A stretch of DNA of 64,000 nt from SZAS-7 sp964512205 (GTDB lineage Bacteria > Chlamydiota > Chlamydiia > Chlamydiales > FEN-1388). Positions 1 to 7,495 of this stretch are shown piece by piece. The stretch lies in the NCBI GenBank assembly GCA_964512205.1, contig CAZEGK010000006.1, positions 1-64,000 on the forward strand. The letters are read 5' to 3'. Both the position numbers and the translations under genes were made by a program. The notes beneath the pieces are model-generated. The model saw only the letters and a list, made by a program, of their open reading frames with translations, was not told where the DNA came from and did no database searches. Each line of letters begins with the position of its first letter. Position 1 is the stretch's first letter.

Positions 1-50
1 TCCTTAAACTTTAATTGCTATGTAAGAGATAGCAAATTAGAGTTTAAGGA
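1..50. terminator. Long hairpin at 3' end of the Fe-S carrier gene
   Basis: A 10-bp perfect outer stem (positions 1-10 with 41-50) and a 7-bp perfect inner stem (15-21 with 29-35) surround a 7-base loop. It begins 13 bases past the stop codon of the minus-strand gene that ends at 63. There is no clear U-run, so it may be a bidirectional or factor-assisted terminator, or an RNA 3'-end stabiliser. The element touches the window edge and could be longer. Confidence 0.5.
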
Positions 51-62
51 GCAAGAAAAAGA

Positions 63-620
63 TTAATAGCCGTGGCTTGTACCGCAGCCGCAGCTGGAAC
101 GAGCATTAGGATTTGAGATTTTGAAGCCTGATTGGAGTCCATTGACATAGTCAATTTCGCTGCCTTGAAGGCGTCCTAGTGCTTGCTTGTAGACGTGGAT
201 GTTTACGCCATTTGATGTGTATATGATATCATCAGCATCTGGCTTTTCTGAAAAACCAAGCACATATTCAAATCCGCTGCAGCCTGCCGGCTTTTCGTCA
301 AAGCGAAGTGCCCAGCCTTCTTTGCCTTCAGATTTGCAGATACGCATAAATTCGTCAGCTGCTTCTTTAGTAAGTGAAATGGTATCAGGATCTGACTGGT
401 GGGTGAGCTCTTCATTTAGCTTATCAAGAAGTTCTTTAAGGTGATCTTCTGTCATACCATGGCGAAGGACGCCAGATTCTACAGTTTCCCATGTTGATGC
501 TGAGCAGCCAACGCAGTTTAGTCCAAAACGAGTGAGGACGAGTGCAAGCTTTTGTGCTTTTGCAGGAAATTTTGCGAAAATTTCATTAATAGTCATTTCG
601 CGAGTAATATTTTGTGACAT
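63..620 (-). CDS. DUF1858 / A-type Fe-S carrier fusion protein
   Basis: 185 residues in two parts. Residues ~5-70 look like a DUF1858 domain with the LNCVGC motif (Cys36, Cys39), a module often found beside redox proteins. Residues ~80-185 are a HesB/IscA/SufA A-type carrier with the three cluster-ligand cysteines: Cys114 in AGCSGF, and Cys177 and Cys179 in SSCGCG, 63 residues apart as in IscA. A-type carriers hold and deliver Fe-S clusters to apo-enzymes in the cytosol. The gene lies 10 bases downstream of a ferredoxin gene, so the two are probably cotranscribed. What the extra Cys pair does is unknown; a role in cluster reduction is inference. Confidence 0.85.
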   Translation of the reverse strand: MSQNITREMTINEIFAKFPAKAQKLALVLTRFGLNCVGCSASTWETVESGVLRHGMTEDHLKELLDKLNEELTHQSDPDTISLTKEAADEFMRICKSEGKEGWALRFDEKPAGCSGFEYVLGFSEKPDADDIIYTSNGVNIHVYKQALGRLQGSEIDYVNGLQSGFKISNPNARSSCGCGTSHGY

Positions 621-630
621 AGCTTTTTAC

Positions 631-900
631 CTAAAATGATATTGTAACAAGGCCTTGCTTGATCTTTGCTTGGCAGCACATACGCTCGCGCTTTGTGCCA
701 GATTCGCCAAGAAAGTCAATTTCAGCTTGAGTTGGTTCAGTTAAATTTTCGTGACCTGAAACAACTTCGACGATGCAGGTGCCGCAGACACCTTCTGTGC
801 AGGCAAAGGGGACGCCGGCTTCTTCGCATTTTTCTGCAATTGAGCCATTATCTTCTATTTCTACTTCTTCGCCTGTATTTTGAAAACGTAATTTTGCCAT
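631..900 (-). CDS. [2Fe-2S] ferredoxin
   Basis: 89 residues, plant-type ferredoxin fold. Cluster ligands are Cys34, Cys39 and Cys42 (C-x4-C-x2-C in ACTEGVCGTC) and Cys76 in RMCCQ; a neighbouring Cys75 is extra. Small soluble electron carrier of the kind found in chlamydiae. It is followed after 10 bases by the A-type Fe-S carrier gene, suggesting an Fe-S or redox operon. The Shine-Dalgarno is weak. The reductase partner is not in the window. Confidence 0.9.
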   Translation of the reverse strand: MAKLRFQNTGEEVEIEDNGSIAEKCEEAGVPFACTEGVCGTCIVEVVSGHENLTEPTQAEIDFLGESGTKRERMCCQAKIKQGLVTISF

Positions 901-916
901 AGAGAAATTTTACTAA

Positions 917-2881
917 TTATTTCTTTTTCTTTAAAGGTTTTTTATTTGGAGCAGCTGGTTTGACAACTTTTTCTTTGACCGGAACTTTTTTATTGGTCAA
1001 ACGGATGCCTGTATCTTTAAAATCTACCCATATAGGGGATGTCCATGCCATATGACCATCCTCTTGCGTTACGCGGAGGTAGTAAAAGACAAAAGGCTTC
1101 TTTTCTTTGCTTGGAATAGTGACATCGCTAAGATGATCCATATCATCGTAGGTAAAATCCAAAAATTGGCTATTAGGCGCATATTCTTGGATAACTTCAC
1201 CATTTCGGAGCAGTTCTACTTTTGTAAGCGGCTGCGTGCCTGCTATATAGCCTGTAAGGTGTCGACATACAGCAAGGCCTGGCTTTTCGCCGCTATCAAG
1301 CTCTGCGCCCATGGGCTGACCTGCAAGATTAAGGCCCACGATAATACGTGCACCTGTCGTTGCATAACAATTTCTGTTATAGAGGCCTTCAAAAATGCTC
1401 GGTCTTGATAGTGTATCTGAAAGTACAGCGGTAAGGCCTGGACTATACTGCTCTTGATCGTGATCAAAGAAGTCAGCATAAATACCTCTATCATCGAGAC
1501 CGCCACCTACAAATCCAAAGCGCTTTCCATCCAGTAGTGCTTTAAGGCAGGAGCCTTCTGCAGTTTCGTTAATGCCTTTTTTAGCAGGTCCTTTGATAGG
1601 ACGGTCGTTACCCTCTTTTACTGTACACTCGGAGGAACCCCAGGCATTATAAATTTCTACAACGCGTTCGAAATCTGGATTAAAATCATCAAAATTATAT
1701 TCAAAGCCTTTACCCATGGTAAAGCAGGGGATTGAAATCATTTCTTTTGGGCTGAATATCTTATATATTTTTTTAAGCGTATTGGAGCGCTGTTCTTTTT
1801 TGCGAAGTATTGGTTTTTCGCCTTTTGCAAAAATAATTTGTCGGATGCCTTCTACTTTTGGCTCTCCAACCCACTGCTCGCCAAGCATGACGGCAAAGCG
1901 CTCTTCTTCGTCAAGTTCTTCTACGTTTTGTGAAATTTGCTTCCAAGTTTCGTTTGAAGTCTCTTCGACGTTTTCGAATGGAGAAGCGGCAAAAAAGTTT
2001 ATTGACTTTTCATCGCGGAAATGGCGGAGGCAGCTTTCGATATTTTCTGTTGAATCAAAGCGTTCAGATTCTCCATGCAAAATACCCCAAAAGAGGCTCT
2101 TAACTTCATGTGCAAAGCATTTGATAGGTGAGGATCTATATTTTTGCTTTGTTTTAACGTTTGTAAGCTCAATTGTATAAACACCAGCATCGTTAAAATA
2201 GAGGTTTGGAAGTGCGATAAAGCCGGTTTCAGGAACAAAGAGCTTCCACTTTAGGTTTTCGCGCAAATTTTCATGGCTTAGCTCAATCAGGGTGTTTTCT
2301 GGGGCATTATTCGTAAGATTGCCAAACTCATCCTCAAAGCGCAACACAACATCAAATCGGCGATTCTTTGTAGTGACTGAAGGTGCTAGTATTCGTATTG
2401 TGTGGAGGATGTTACCTTTGATATCGACGCTAAAGGTCTCTGGATCTTGAAAATTGCCCTTTCCTGATGTATCGATGTAGAGAAGAAAGGAGCGGCGCCT
2501 CTGGAGCATTTCTTGAGCGCGGTTTCCATATTTAACAGGATCTTTTCCTTTAGGAGCGCCCATACAGATTGTCACGCTAGATCCTGGAGCGATCTCTTGC
2601 GGCATCACAAACTCAAATTGCGGTACAAAACTTTGCGGAAGATCTTTTGTGCGGGCATTAATGACTTTTCCATTATCTAAGAGTGCATAGATAGCGTTTG
2701 ATGTTGCTTTGGGGTCATTATCTGGCGTTTGCCAGTCAATAGCGCGTCCTTTGCTGCTTAGATCAAACTTTAAAATAGTTCCCTTCGGGAGTGCCACCGC
2801 AGGTGTATAGATAAATTTCCAGGTGTTAACTTCACCGGTTAAAATGGAACTCGGTTCAAAGTAACAAATTGATCGTCGCAT
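917..2881 (-). CDS. DUF3604 (PHP-like) family protein
   Basis: 654 residues from the chosen ATG at 2881, which has GGAGA about 8 bases upstream; an in-frame start 31 codons earlier lies inside an intergenic repeat and is unlikely. The N-terminal ~280 residues look like beta-rich domains. From ~300 on the motif FWGILHGES corresponds to the GDLHxH start of DUF3604/PHP-type metal-dependent hydrolases, followed by MLGEQWVG and VEIYNAWGS segments typical of DUF3604. The metal-binding histidines are poorly kept, so catalysis is uncertain. The C-terminus is lysine/proline-rich (KKPLKKKK). No signal peptide. The substrate is unknown; the family assignment is from memory of its motifs. Confidence 0.6.
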   Translation of the reverse strand: MRRSICYFEPSSILTGEVNTWKFIYTPAVALPKGTILKFDLSSKGRAIDWQTPDNDPKATSNAIYALLDNGKVINARTKDLPQSFVPQFEFVMPQEIAPGSSVTICMGAPKGKDPVKYGNRAQEMLQRRRSFLLYIDTSGKGNFQDPETFSVDIKGNILHTIRILAPSVTTKNRRFDVVLRFEDEFGNLTNNAPENTLIELSHENLRENLKWKLFVPETGFIALPNLYFNDAGVYTIELTNVKTKQKYRSSPIKCFAHEVKSLFWGILHGESERFDSTENIESCLRHFRDEKSINFFAASPFENVEETSNETWKQISQNVEELDEEERFAVMLGEQWVGEPKVEGIRQIIFAKGEKPILRKKEQRSNTLKKIYKIFSPKEMISIPCFTMGKGFEYNFDDFNPDFERVVEIYNAWGSSECTVKEGNDRPIKGPAKKGINETAEGSCLKALLDGKRFGFVGGGLDDRGIYADFFDHDQEQYSPGLTAVLSDTLSRPSIFEGLYNRNCYATTGARIIVGLNLAGQPMGAELDSGEKPGLAVCRHLTGYIAGTQPLTKVELLRNGEVIQEYAPNSQFLDFTYDDMDHLSDVTIPSKEKKPFVFYYLRVTQEDGHMAWTSPIWVDFKDTGIRLTNKKVPVKEKVVKPAAPNKKPLKKKK

Positions 2882-2945
2882 GGGGGTATCTCCATTTTGT
2901 GCAAGAGTTTGCCTGAAGTGACAAAAAAGTTCAAGTTGCGGCCTT

Positions 2946-3053
2946 AAAATTTTACCACAGAGGCACAGAGACACTGAAAAAGGTGAAAAAAACGATATAA
3001 ATCTCTTTTTTCTCTCTCTTCTCCCTGACTCAGTGTCTCAGTGGTAAAATTTT
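2946..3053. repeat. Inverted repeat, family A copy 1 (ACCACAGAGGCAC type)
   Basis: Left arm begins AAAATTTTACCAC (2946-2958) and right arm is its exact reverse complement (3041-3053). Both arms continue into degenerate CACAGAG/CACTGAG units. It starts immediately beside the stop codon of the RNase Y gene. Related complete copies are at 23553-23670 and 26789-26930, and separated halves lie at 52604-52637 and 53592-53626. It may end transcription as a long hairpin, or be a non-autonomous repeat. Confidence 0.85.
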
Positions 3054-4484
3054 TTAGTGAGAGTATTCAATTACTTTGGTTTCGCGGAAGACACTTACCT
3101 GGACGCGCATGTTGGGAGCAAGCGGCTGAAGCTCTAGTGCGAGCTCTTTTGCTAATCGACTTGCCGTATCTTCGGATACAACATCTGGTTTTACAAAGAG
3201 ATGAAGCTCTCTTCCGCCAGAGACTGCGTAGGCTGAGACAACTCCCGGAAGAGCTGAAGCTTTAGCTTCAAATTCTTTAAGTCTGCTATGAAAGAGCTCC
3301 TGCGTTTCCATGCGTGCATTTTTCTTTCCGCCGGATAAAAAGTCTGCTGGCCGCACAAGTTCTGCTTCGAGGGAGCGTGGAGCCATCTCGTTGTGATGGC
3401 ATCCAACACCATTTGCAACTTCTTCACTTTCGCCGCATTCAAGTAGGAGATTGTATCCTGCAAGGGCATGAGAGGAAGGTATTTCTGACTGAATAGCTTT
3501 TCCGATGTCGTGCAAAAGCCCCATACGCATCGCAAGAGAGACATTAAGTTGCATCTCTGCTGCTATTTGTCCGATGATTCTTGCAACTTCAATTGAGTGT
3601 TCAAGCAGATTTTGTCCATAGCTTGATTGCAGCTTTAATTTGCCAAGGTGAAAATGGATGATCGGATGCAGGTTGTAAATGGCTAAAGATTCAGCAGCTT
3701 GTTTGCCATACCCAATGCAGGCTTGTTCGATATTGTTTTGCGCAGCTTGCACCTCTTCGTCAATACGTTGTGGGTTAATCTTTGCGCTTTCTATAAGCTG
3801 GAGGAGTGCAATTTTTGCAATTTCTCGCCTGTAAAGGTCAAAACAGGATAAAAAGATAGTCTCAGGGGTCTCATCTACAACTACATTCACTCCAGTACGA
3901 AGCTGGAATGCTTTAATGTTTTTACCTTCACGACCTATAATTTTTGATTTCATCTCTTCTGAAGGGAGGCGGATTTCTTCGATTGTAGCATCGTGAAGGG
4001 CTTTAGAAGGAAGCCTTGCAAGACTTTGGACAATTAGCTTATGGGATTCTTCGTCAATTCGCTCTTCGATTTCTTTTCTTTTGCTGGAATAGATTTTTGC
4101 AAGTCGCTCCTCAACCTCTCTTTTTGCAGCGTGCGTGAGTTCATCAACTGTTTTCTGTTCTCTTTCTTCAATAGCCTTTTGACGGAGTCTAAGTTCATCA
4201 TGGAGCTTTTCGCAGTAAAGCTCATCTTCGCGAAGCTTTTTTTGTATGGCTTTTTGCTCTTTTAGCTTTTCAAGAAGAAGTTCTTCTTCTTTTGCATAGG
4301 CACTTTTTTTTGCATCTAATGCTTTTATCTCTTGATGAGCAGACTCTAGGATCTTTTTCGCCTTCAGATCAGCATTTTTGATAAGCTCATCTGCTAAGAG
4401 ATTTGCGCGTATAGTGATCTTTCGCTGCCAGTAGAGCGCTAAGATAACGAGTATGCCAAGGATTATAACAAAAGTTCCAATCAT
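3054..4484 (-). CDS. rny: Ribonuclease Y
   Basis: 476 residues, slightly short for the family (~520). Order: N-terminal membrane anchor (residues ~3-17), a long charged coiled coil (~25-165), a KH RNA-binding domain (IGREGKNIKAF, then TGVNVVVDETPETI) and an HD phosphodiesterase domain (HSIEVAR; LLHDIGKA with the metal-binding His-Asp). RNase Y is a membrane-bound endoribonuclease that starts mRNA decay. The start lies 1 base after the stop of the CBS-domain gene, so it is the last gene of the run from the small basic proteins. An inverted repeat directly follows the stop. RNase E-type enzymes are the better-known decay nucleases in Chlamydiaceae; RNase Y here may mark a lineage difference. 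Confidence 0.93.
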   Translation of the reverse strand: MIGTFVIILGILVILALYWQRKITIRANLLADELIKNADLKAKKILESAHQEIKALDAKKSAYAKEEELLLEKLKEQKAIQKKLREDELYCEKLHDELRLRQKAIEEREQKTVDELTHAAKREVEERLAKIYSSKRKEIEERIDEESHKLIVQSLARLPSKALHDATIEEIRLPSEEMKSKIIGREGKNIKAFQLRTGVNVVVDETPETIFLSCFDLYRREIAKIALLQLIESAKINPQRIDEEVQAAQNNIEQACIGYGKQAAESLAIYNLHPIIHFHLGKLKLQSSYGQNLLEHSIEVARIIGQIAAEMQLNVSLAMRMGLLHDIGKAIQSEIPSSHALAGYNLLLECGESEEVANGVGCHHNEMAPRSLEAELVRPADFLSGGKKNARMETQELFHSRLKEFEAKASALPGVVSAYAVSGGRELHLFVKPDVVSEDTASRLAKELALELQPLAPNMRVQVSVFRETKVIEYSH

Positions 4485-4485
4485 A

Positions 4486-5328
4486 CTACTTCATGTTGCA
4501 AGTAATTTTTACTTTTTCCACAGAGCGATCACCGGAGCTTAAAATTTCAATGTCAAAGTCATCGTGGTGAAGGACCACCCCTTTTGTGGGGATAGTGCCG
4601 AGCCTAAAGAAAATATAGCCTGAAATTGTATCATATTCTCCCTCTTGCGGGATTTTTATCCCGATTTCCTCATCAAGGTCAAGAAGGTTAATGCGTGCAT
4701 CTACAATCCAAGCCTGCTTTCCAGCTGGCCTAATTAGGACCTCTGCTTCATCATACTCATCGGCGATTTCTCCGACAATCTCTTCTAAAATATCTTCAAT
4801 TGTGACAACGCCCGATGTCATGCCATATTCGTCTACAACAACAGCAAGGTGAGTCTGCTTTTTACGAAATTCTTGTAAAAGCATCGAAATCTTCTTTGTC
4901 TCAGGAGTGTAGAGTACCTTTTTTGCAAGATCTTCAATCGGCTCTTTGAGGAAATCTTTGTTGTTTTCCATATACTTTGCAAGAATGTCCTTATACATGA
5001 CTATACCTACAATATGGTCTTGCGTCTGCTTATAGACGGGAACTCTGCTATAGCCCTCTTTTTGCATAAGGCTTGCAGCTTCTTGAATTGTGCATGTGAG
5101 CGGAAGGGAAAAGAGATCAAGACGAGGCACCATCACTTCTCGAACAATTCGTTTTCTAAAGGTAAGAAGTGATTGAAAAAGCTTTTTATCATGATCGCTA
5201 AGGAGGTTTTGCTTACTTATCTCTTTGATTAGCTCTTGCAATGTCAAAGGGGTAGTGCGTCTCTTGTAGAACCAAAAGAGGAGGGCAGCAAAAAGGAGAA
5301 CGAGCACGAGATATGCTAGTTCTTGCAT
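4486..5328 (-). CDS. CBS-domain / CorC-HlyC family protein (hemolysin-like)
   Basis: 280 residues. One N-terminal membrane segment (~4-22), then a short linker, a CBS pair (~70-200, with SRVPVYKQ, DHIVGIVMYKDIL and GMTSGVVTIEDILEEIVGEI) and a C-terminal transporter-associated CorC_HlyC domain (~210-280, QAWIVDARI, DTISGYIFF). The DUF21 membrane domain of full-length HlyC/TlyC proteins is absent. CBS pairs usually bind adenine nucleotides and regulate transport; the Chlamydia homologue is annotated as hemolysin-like. The start overlaps ybeY by 13 bases, showing translational coupling. Confidence 0.85.
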   Translation of the reverse strand: MQELAYLVLVLLFAALLFWFYKRRTTPLTLQELIKEISKQNLLSDHDKKLFQSLLTFRKRIVREVMVPRLDLFSLPLTCTIQEAASLMQKEGYSRVPVYKQTQDHIVGIVMYKDILAKYMENNKDFLKEPIEDLAKKVLYTPETKKISMLLQEFRKKQTHLAVVVDEYGMTSGVVTIEDILEEIVGEIADEYDEAEVLIRPAGKQAWIVDARINLLDLDEEIGIKIPQEGEYDTISGYIFFRLGTIPTKGVVLHHDDFDIEILSSGDRSVEKVKITCNMK

Positions 5329-5774
5329 AGGATATTTCCAGTTTTTTCAAGTAATTTCATGTACTTCTGTTCTTTTGCCCGCATTTTTTGACGATCTACT
5401 GGATTGATATCATCATAGCCTAAAAGGTGCAAGAGTCCATGTACAATATAAAGGGTAACTTCCCTGTAGGGGTCAAGTCCAGCTTCAGTGCTATAGAGTA
5501 TAGCTTGCTTAGGGCATACAAAGACATCACCCAAGTAGCAGTAGCCTGCCTGTTGCTCCGCGTCCATAGGGAAGGAGATGCAGTCAGTGATAGTGGGATC
5601 GTCAAAAAACTCTTTATGTAGCTTTGAGATAACAGGTGCAGTTACGAAGTGAAATGCGACTTCATCGCAGGAGCGTTTTTCGCTAGAGAGCACCAAGAGC
5701 GCGATAATTTCGAGCTTATGCCTTTCATGGCGAAGCTGCAAATCTTTTTGCCTATCAGAAACGAGTACTTTCAT
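5316..5774 (-). CDS. ybeY: Endoribonuclease / rRNA maturation factor YbeY
   Basis: 152 residues, normal length. Contains TDCISFP and LGDVFVCP, and the metal motif HGLLHLLGYDD. The usual YbeY motif ends in His (H-x3-H-x5-H), but here the third ligand position is Asp. YbeY takes part in 16S rRNA 3'-end maturation and ribosome quality control. It overlaps the downstream CBS-domain gene by 13 bases. The upstream neighbour on the same strand is separated by an inverted repeat, so ybeY may start a new transcript. Confidence 0.88.
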   Translation of the reverse strand: MKVLVSDRQKDLQLRHERHKLEIIALLVLSSEKRSCDEVAFHFVTAPVISKLHKEFFDDPTITDCISFPMDAEQQAGYCYLGDVFVCPKQAILYSTEAGLDPYREVTLYIVHGLLHLLGYDDINPVDRQKMRAKEQKYMKLLEKTGNILCKN

Positions 5775-5780
5775 AGGTAA

Positions 5781-5860
5781 AAAGGGACCAAAATGACATA
5801 AGGGACATAAAGGACTTCTTGTTTTAGTCCTTTAGGTCTTTTTTGTCCCTTTGGTCCTTT
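5781..5860. repeat. Inverted repeat, family B (GGGACCAAA type)
   Basis: Arms of about 35 bases: left begins AAAGGGACCAAA, right ends TTTGGTCCTTT, with a perfect 9-bp inner stem (TAAAGGACT / AGTCCTTTA) around an 8-base loop. Each arm is built from degenerate GGGAC(C/A)(A/T)AA units. It lies 11 bases after the stop of the small basic protein gene and 6 bases upstream of ybeY, so it probably forms a terminator-like hairpin. It has the same plan as the family A repeats but a different sequence. Confidence 0.8.
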
Positions 5861-5871
5861 CATGAGACTAG

Positions 5872-6033
5872 TTACGGTGTAACAGGTGTTTTTGGAAGGC
5901 CTGTTACCTTAGCGTTGTCGCCCTCTTTCCAGCGTCCGAGCTTTTTGAGGGTGTCGATGCGCTCAAAACGCTTGAGCACATTGCGCTTTTTTACCGATTT
6001 ATTTGATTTTCCAAAACTTGGGTGTCGTGACAT
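5872..6033 (-). CDS. Small basic protein (chlamydial/Verrucomicrobia type)
   Basis: 53 residues, strongly basic: MSRHPSFGKSNKSVKKR at the N-terminus, then NVLKRFERIDTLKKLGRW. ATG at 6033 is preceded by GGAGA at good spacing. This matches the pattern of the small basic protein family shared by Chlamydiae and Verrucomicrobia, thought to be ribosome-associated; that assignment is from memory. It follows another tiny basic gene by 14 bases and is followed by an inverted repeat. Confidence 0.8.
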   Translation of the reverse strand: MSRHPSFGKSNKSVKKRNVLKRFERIDTLKKLGRWKEGDNAKVTGLPKTPVTP

Positions 6034-6047
6034 GTGACGGTCTCCAA

Positions 6048-6221
6048 TTACAGTTTGGCTATATAAACATTTTGTGCCGCAGAAGTACCTGCAAGGGCAT
6101 TTGGATGTTCTTTAAAGCCAGTTTTCAATGCATCTTTTTTAGGGCCAGTTTTTCCAAGACTTCTTTTAGGTCTTCGAGGGGAGACTGCCCGATCTCTCGT
6201 TTTTTTACTCAATCGTACCAT
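6048..6221 (-). CDS. Small basic protein, conserved chlamydial type
   Basis: 57 residues starting MVRLSKKTRDRAVSPRRPKR, rich in Lys and Arg in the first 40 residues. The start at 6221 has an excellent AAGGAG Shine-Dalgarno 7 bases upstream. It lies 14 bases upstream of the other small basic gene and 40 bases downstream of a DUF502 gene. Composition suggests an RNA- or ribosome-binding role; no domain was recognised. Tiny genes at this place next to ybeY and the CBS protein are also known in Chlamydia. Confidence 0.75.
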   Translation of the reverse strand: MVRLSKKTRDRAVSPRRPKRSLGKTGPKKDALKTGFKEHPNALAGTSAAQNVYIAKL

Positions 6222-6261
6222 TGGAATGCTCCTTAAATTGCAAGAGGGTATTGTAACGATT

Positions 6262-6888
6262 TTATTCTTTTCTCACAATTGTAAAGCTCAATATCGACTT
6301 AAGAGCTACATCTGCAGGAAGATCGAGCAGGGTAGTATGTTGCTTTTCAAAGGTGCAAAGGTATCCACCTGTGGCATTTGGCGTCGAGGGAATAAAGACG
6401 GAAACATAGCGTTTTTCGTCCCCATGTAAGGTAGCGGTAAATTCACCTGTCACTATGCCTACGGTCCTATCATCGGCAGAGGGATAGGGAACTACAACCA
6501 CTTCTCGGCTGCTAGTATCTTGTGGGTTAAAGAAAAGATTTACAAGTTCCTTCGAGGGGCCATAAATTTTTCGCACAATCGGTGTTTTCATAAGCAATTG
6601 ATCGATGTAATAGCCGATAGGATGAAAGGCAATTCTTGCCGCAAAAAATCCTGCGAGAAAAATAAGACCAAGGAGAAATGTAATAATCAAAACTTTACTT
6701 AAAAAGAATATGATCTGTTCGTGAGAGAATATGCCTAAGCCATCACTCAGCAGGTTTAGCTTTTTAAGCAAAAAAGCTACGATATATTCAAAAGGCCCGG
6801 TAACAAGTCTTATACCAAATGAAAGGACAATGTAGGTGATCAGGATTGGCAAGAGCGTAATAAGCCCAGCAAAAAAGCTCTTTTTCAT
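6262..6888 (-). CDS. DUF502 membrane protein (copy 2)
   Basis: 208 residues. Two hydrophobic segments (~4-24, ~60-90) are followed by a soluble C-terminal part with IVRKIYGPSKELV and FIPSTPNATGGYLC, typical of DUF502. The function of this family is unknown. The start overlaps the stop of the preceding DUF502 gene by 4 bases (ATGA), so the two are coupled. Confidence 0.88.
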   Translation of the reverse strand: MKKSFFAGLITLLPILITYIVLSFGIRLVTGPFEYIVAFLLKKLNLLSDGLGIFSHEQIIFFLSKVLIITFLLGLIFLAGFFAARIAFHPIGYYIDQLLMKTPIVRKIYGPSKELVNLFFNPQDTSSREVVVVPYPSADDRTVGIVTGEFTATLHGDEKRYVSVFIPSTPNATGGYLCTFEKQHTTLLDLPADVALKSILSFTIVRKE

Positions 6889-7493
6889 TGCTCTTCACTT
6901 TTTTGTATCTGAGGCATCAACACGCCGCACGAAATAATATAGCGAAGAGCCTCCTCAACCTTCATGTTAAGAGGGATAATATCCTCTTTTTTGTACATGA
7001 GCAAAAATCCCGTTGTCGGATTTGGTGTCGTGGAGACAAAAACAGCTACTCTTCCATCAAGAGACTCTTCTTGGGTGACGAGTCCGACAGCATAGGCTCC
7101 CTTATGGGGAAAAGGGACAAAAACAACTTGCTTAAAGGATGTGCTATCTTGCTTGAAGACTGATTGGATAAGCTCTTGCGAGGTTTTATATACAGAGCTT
7201 ACTACAGGGATCCTATGCAAAATTGCATCTGATATTTTGAGCAGGTATTTGAAAAAAAAGTATCTACCAATTGCACCTATTGAGATGATAAGCCCAAAAA
7301 AGAGGGCAAACGCTAAGAGTTTGCCGACGACGTCTAAAGCACCTTGTGAGTGGACTCCAAAGAGCTTTAGGACCGCTACGGATATTCCTGTGAAAGGGTC
7401 TGTAAGAAGACCCAAGATAAAGCTTATGATCCAATAGGTTAGTGCCAGGGGAAGAAGCACTACAAGGCCTGTTATAAAATACTTCTTTATCAT
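6885..7493 (-). CDS. DUF502 membrane protein (copy 1)
   Basis: 202 residues with the same plan as its downstream neighbour: two membrane regions (~5-30, ~55-85), then IPVVSSVYKTSQELI and VFVSTTPNPTTGFLL, the DUF502 signatures. The start lies 2 bases after the rnr stop, with AAGGTAG as Shine-Dalgarno inside the rnr end. The pair looks like an old tandem duplication. Inner-membrane location is predicted; the role is unknown. Confidence 0.9.
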   Translation of the reverse strand: MIKKYFITGLVVLLPLALTYWIISFILGLLTDPFTGISVAVLKLFGVHSQGALDVVGKLLAFALFFGLIISIGAIGRYFFFKYLLKISDAILHRIPVVSSVYKTSQELIQSVFKQDSTSFKQVVFVPFPHKGAYAVGLVTQEESLDGRVAVFVSTTPNPTTGFLLMYKKEDIIPLNMKVEEALRYIISCGVLMPQIQKSEEQ

Positions 7494-7495
7494 AA

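Noticed and set aside
199..444. Plus-strand open frames over the Fe-S carrier gene
   Set aside because: No family resemblance or start signals; the minus-strand frame carries the complete IscA ligands.
2946..3053. Repeat families as CRISPR repeats
   Set aside because: Copies are scattered singly through the window, are inverted within themselves and have no regular spacers or cas genes.
6262..7493. The two DUF502 genes as a frameshifted single gene
   Set aside because: Each has its own start, two membrane segments and complete C-terminal signature, so they are tandem paralogues.
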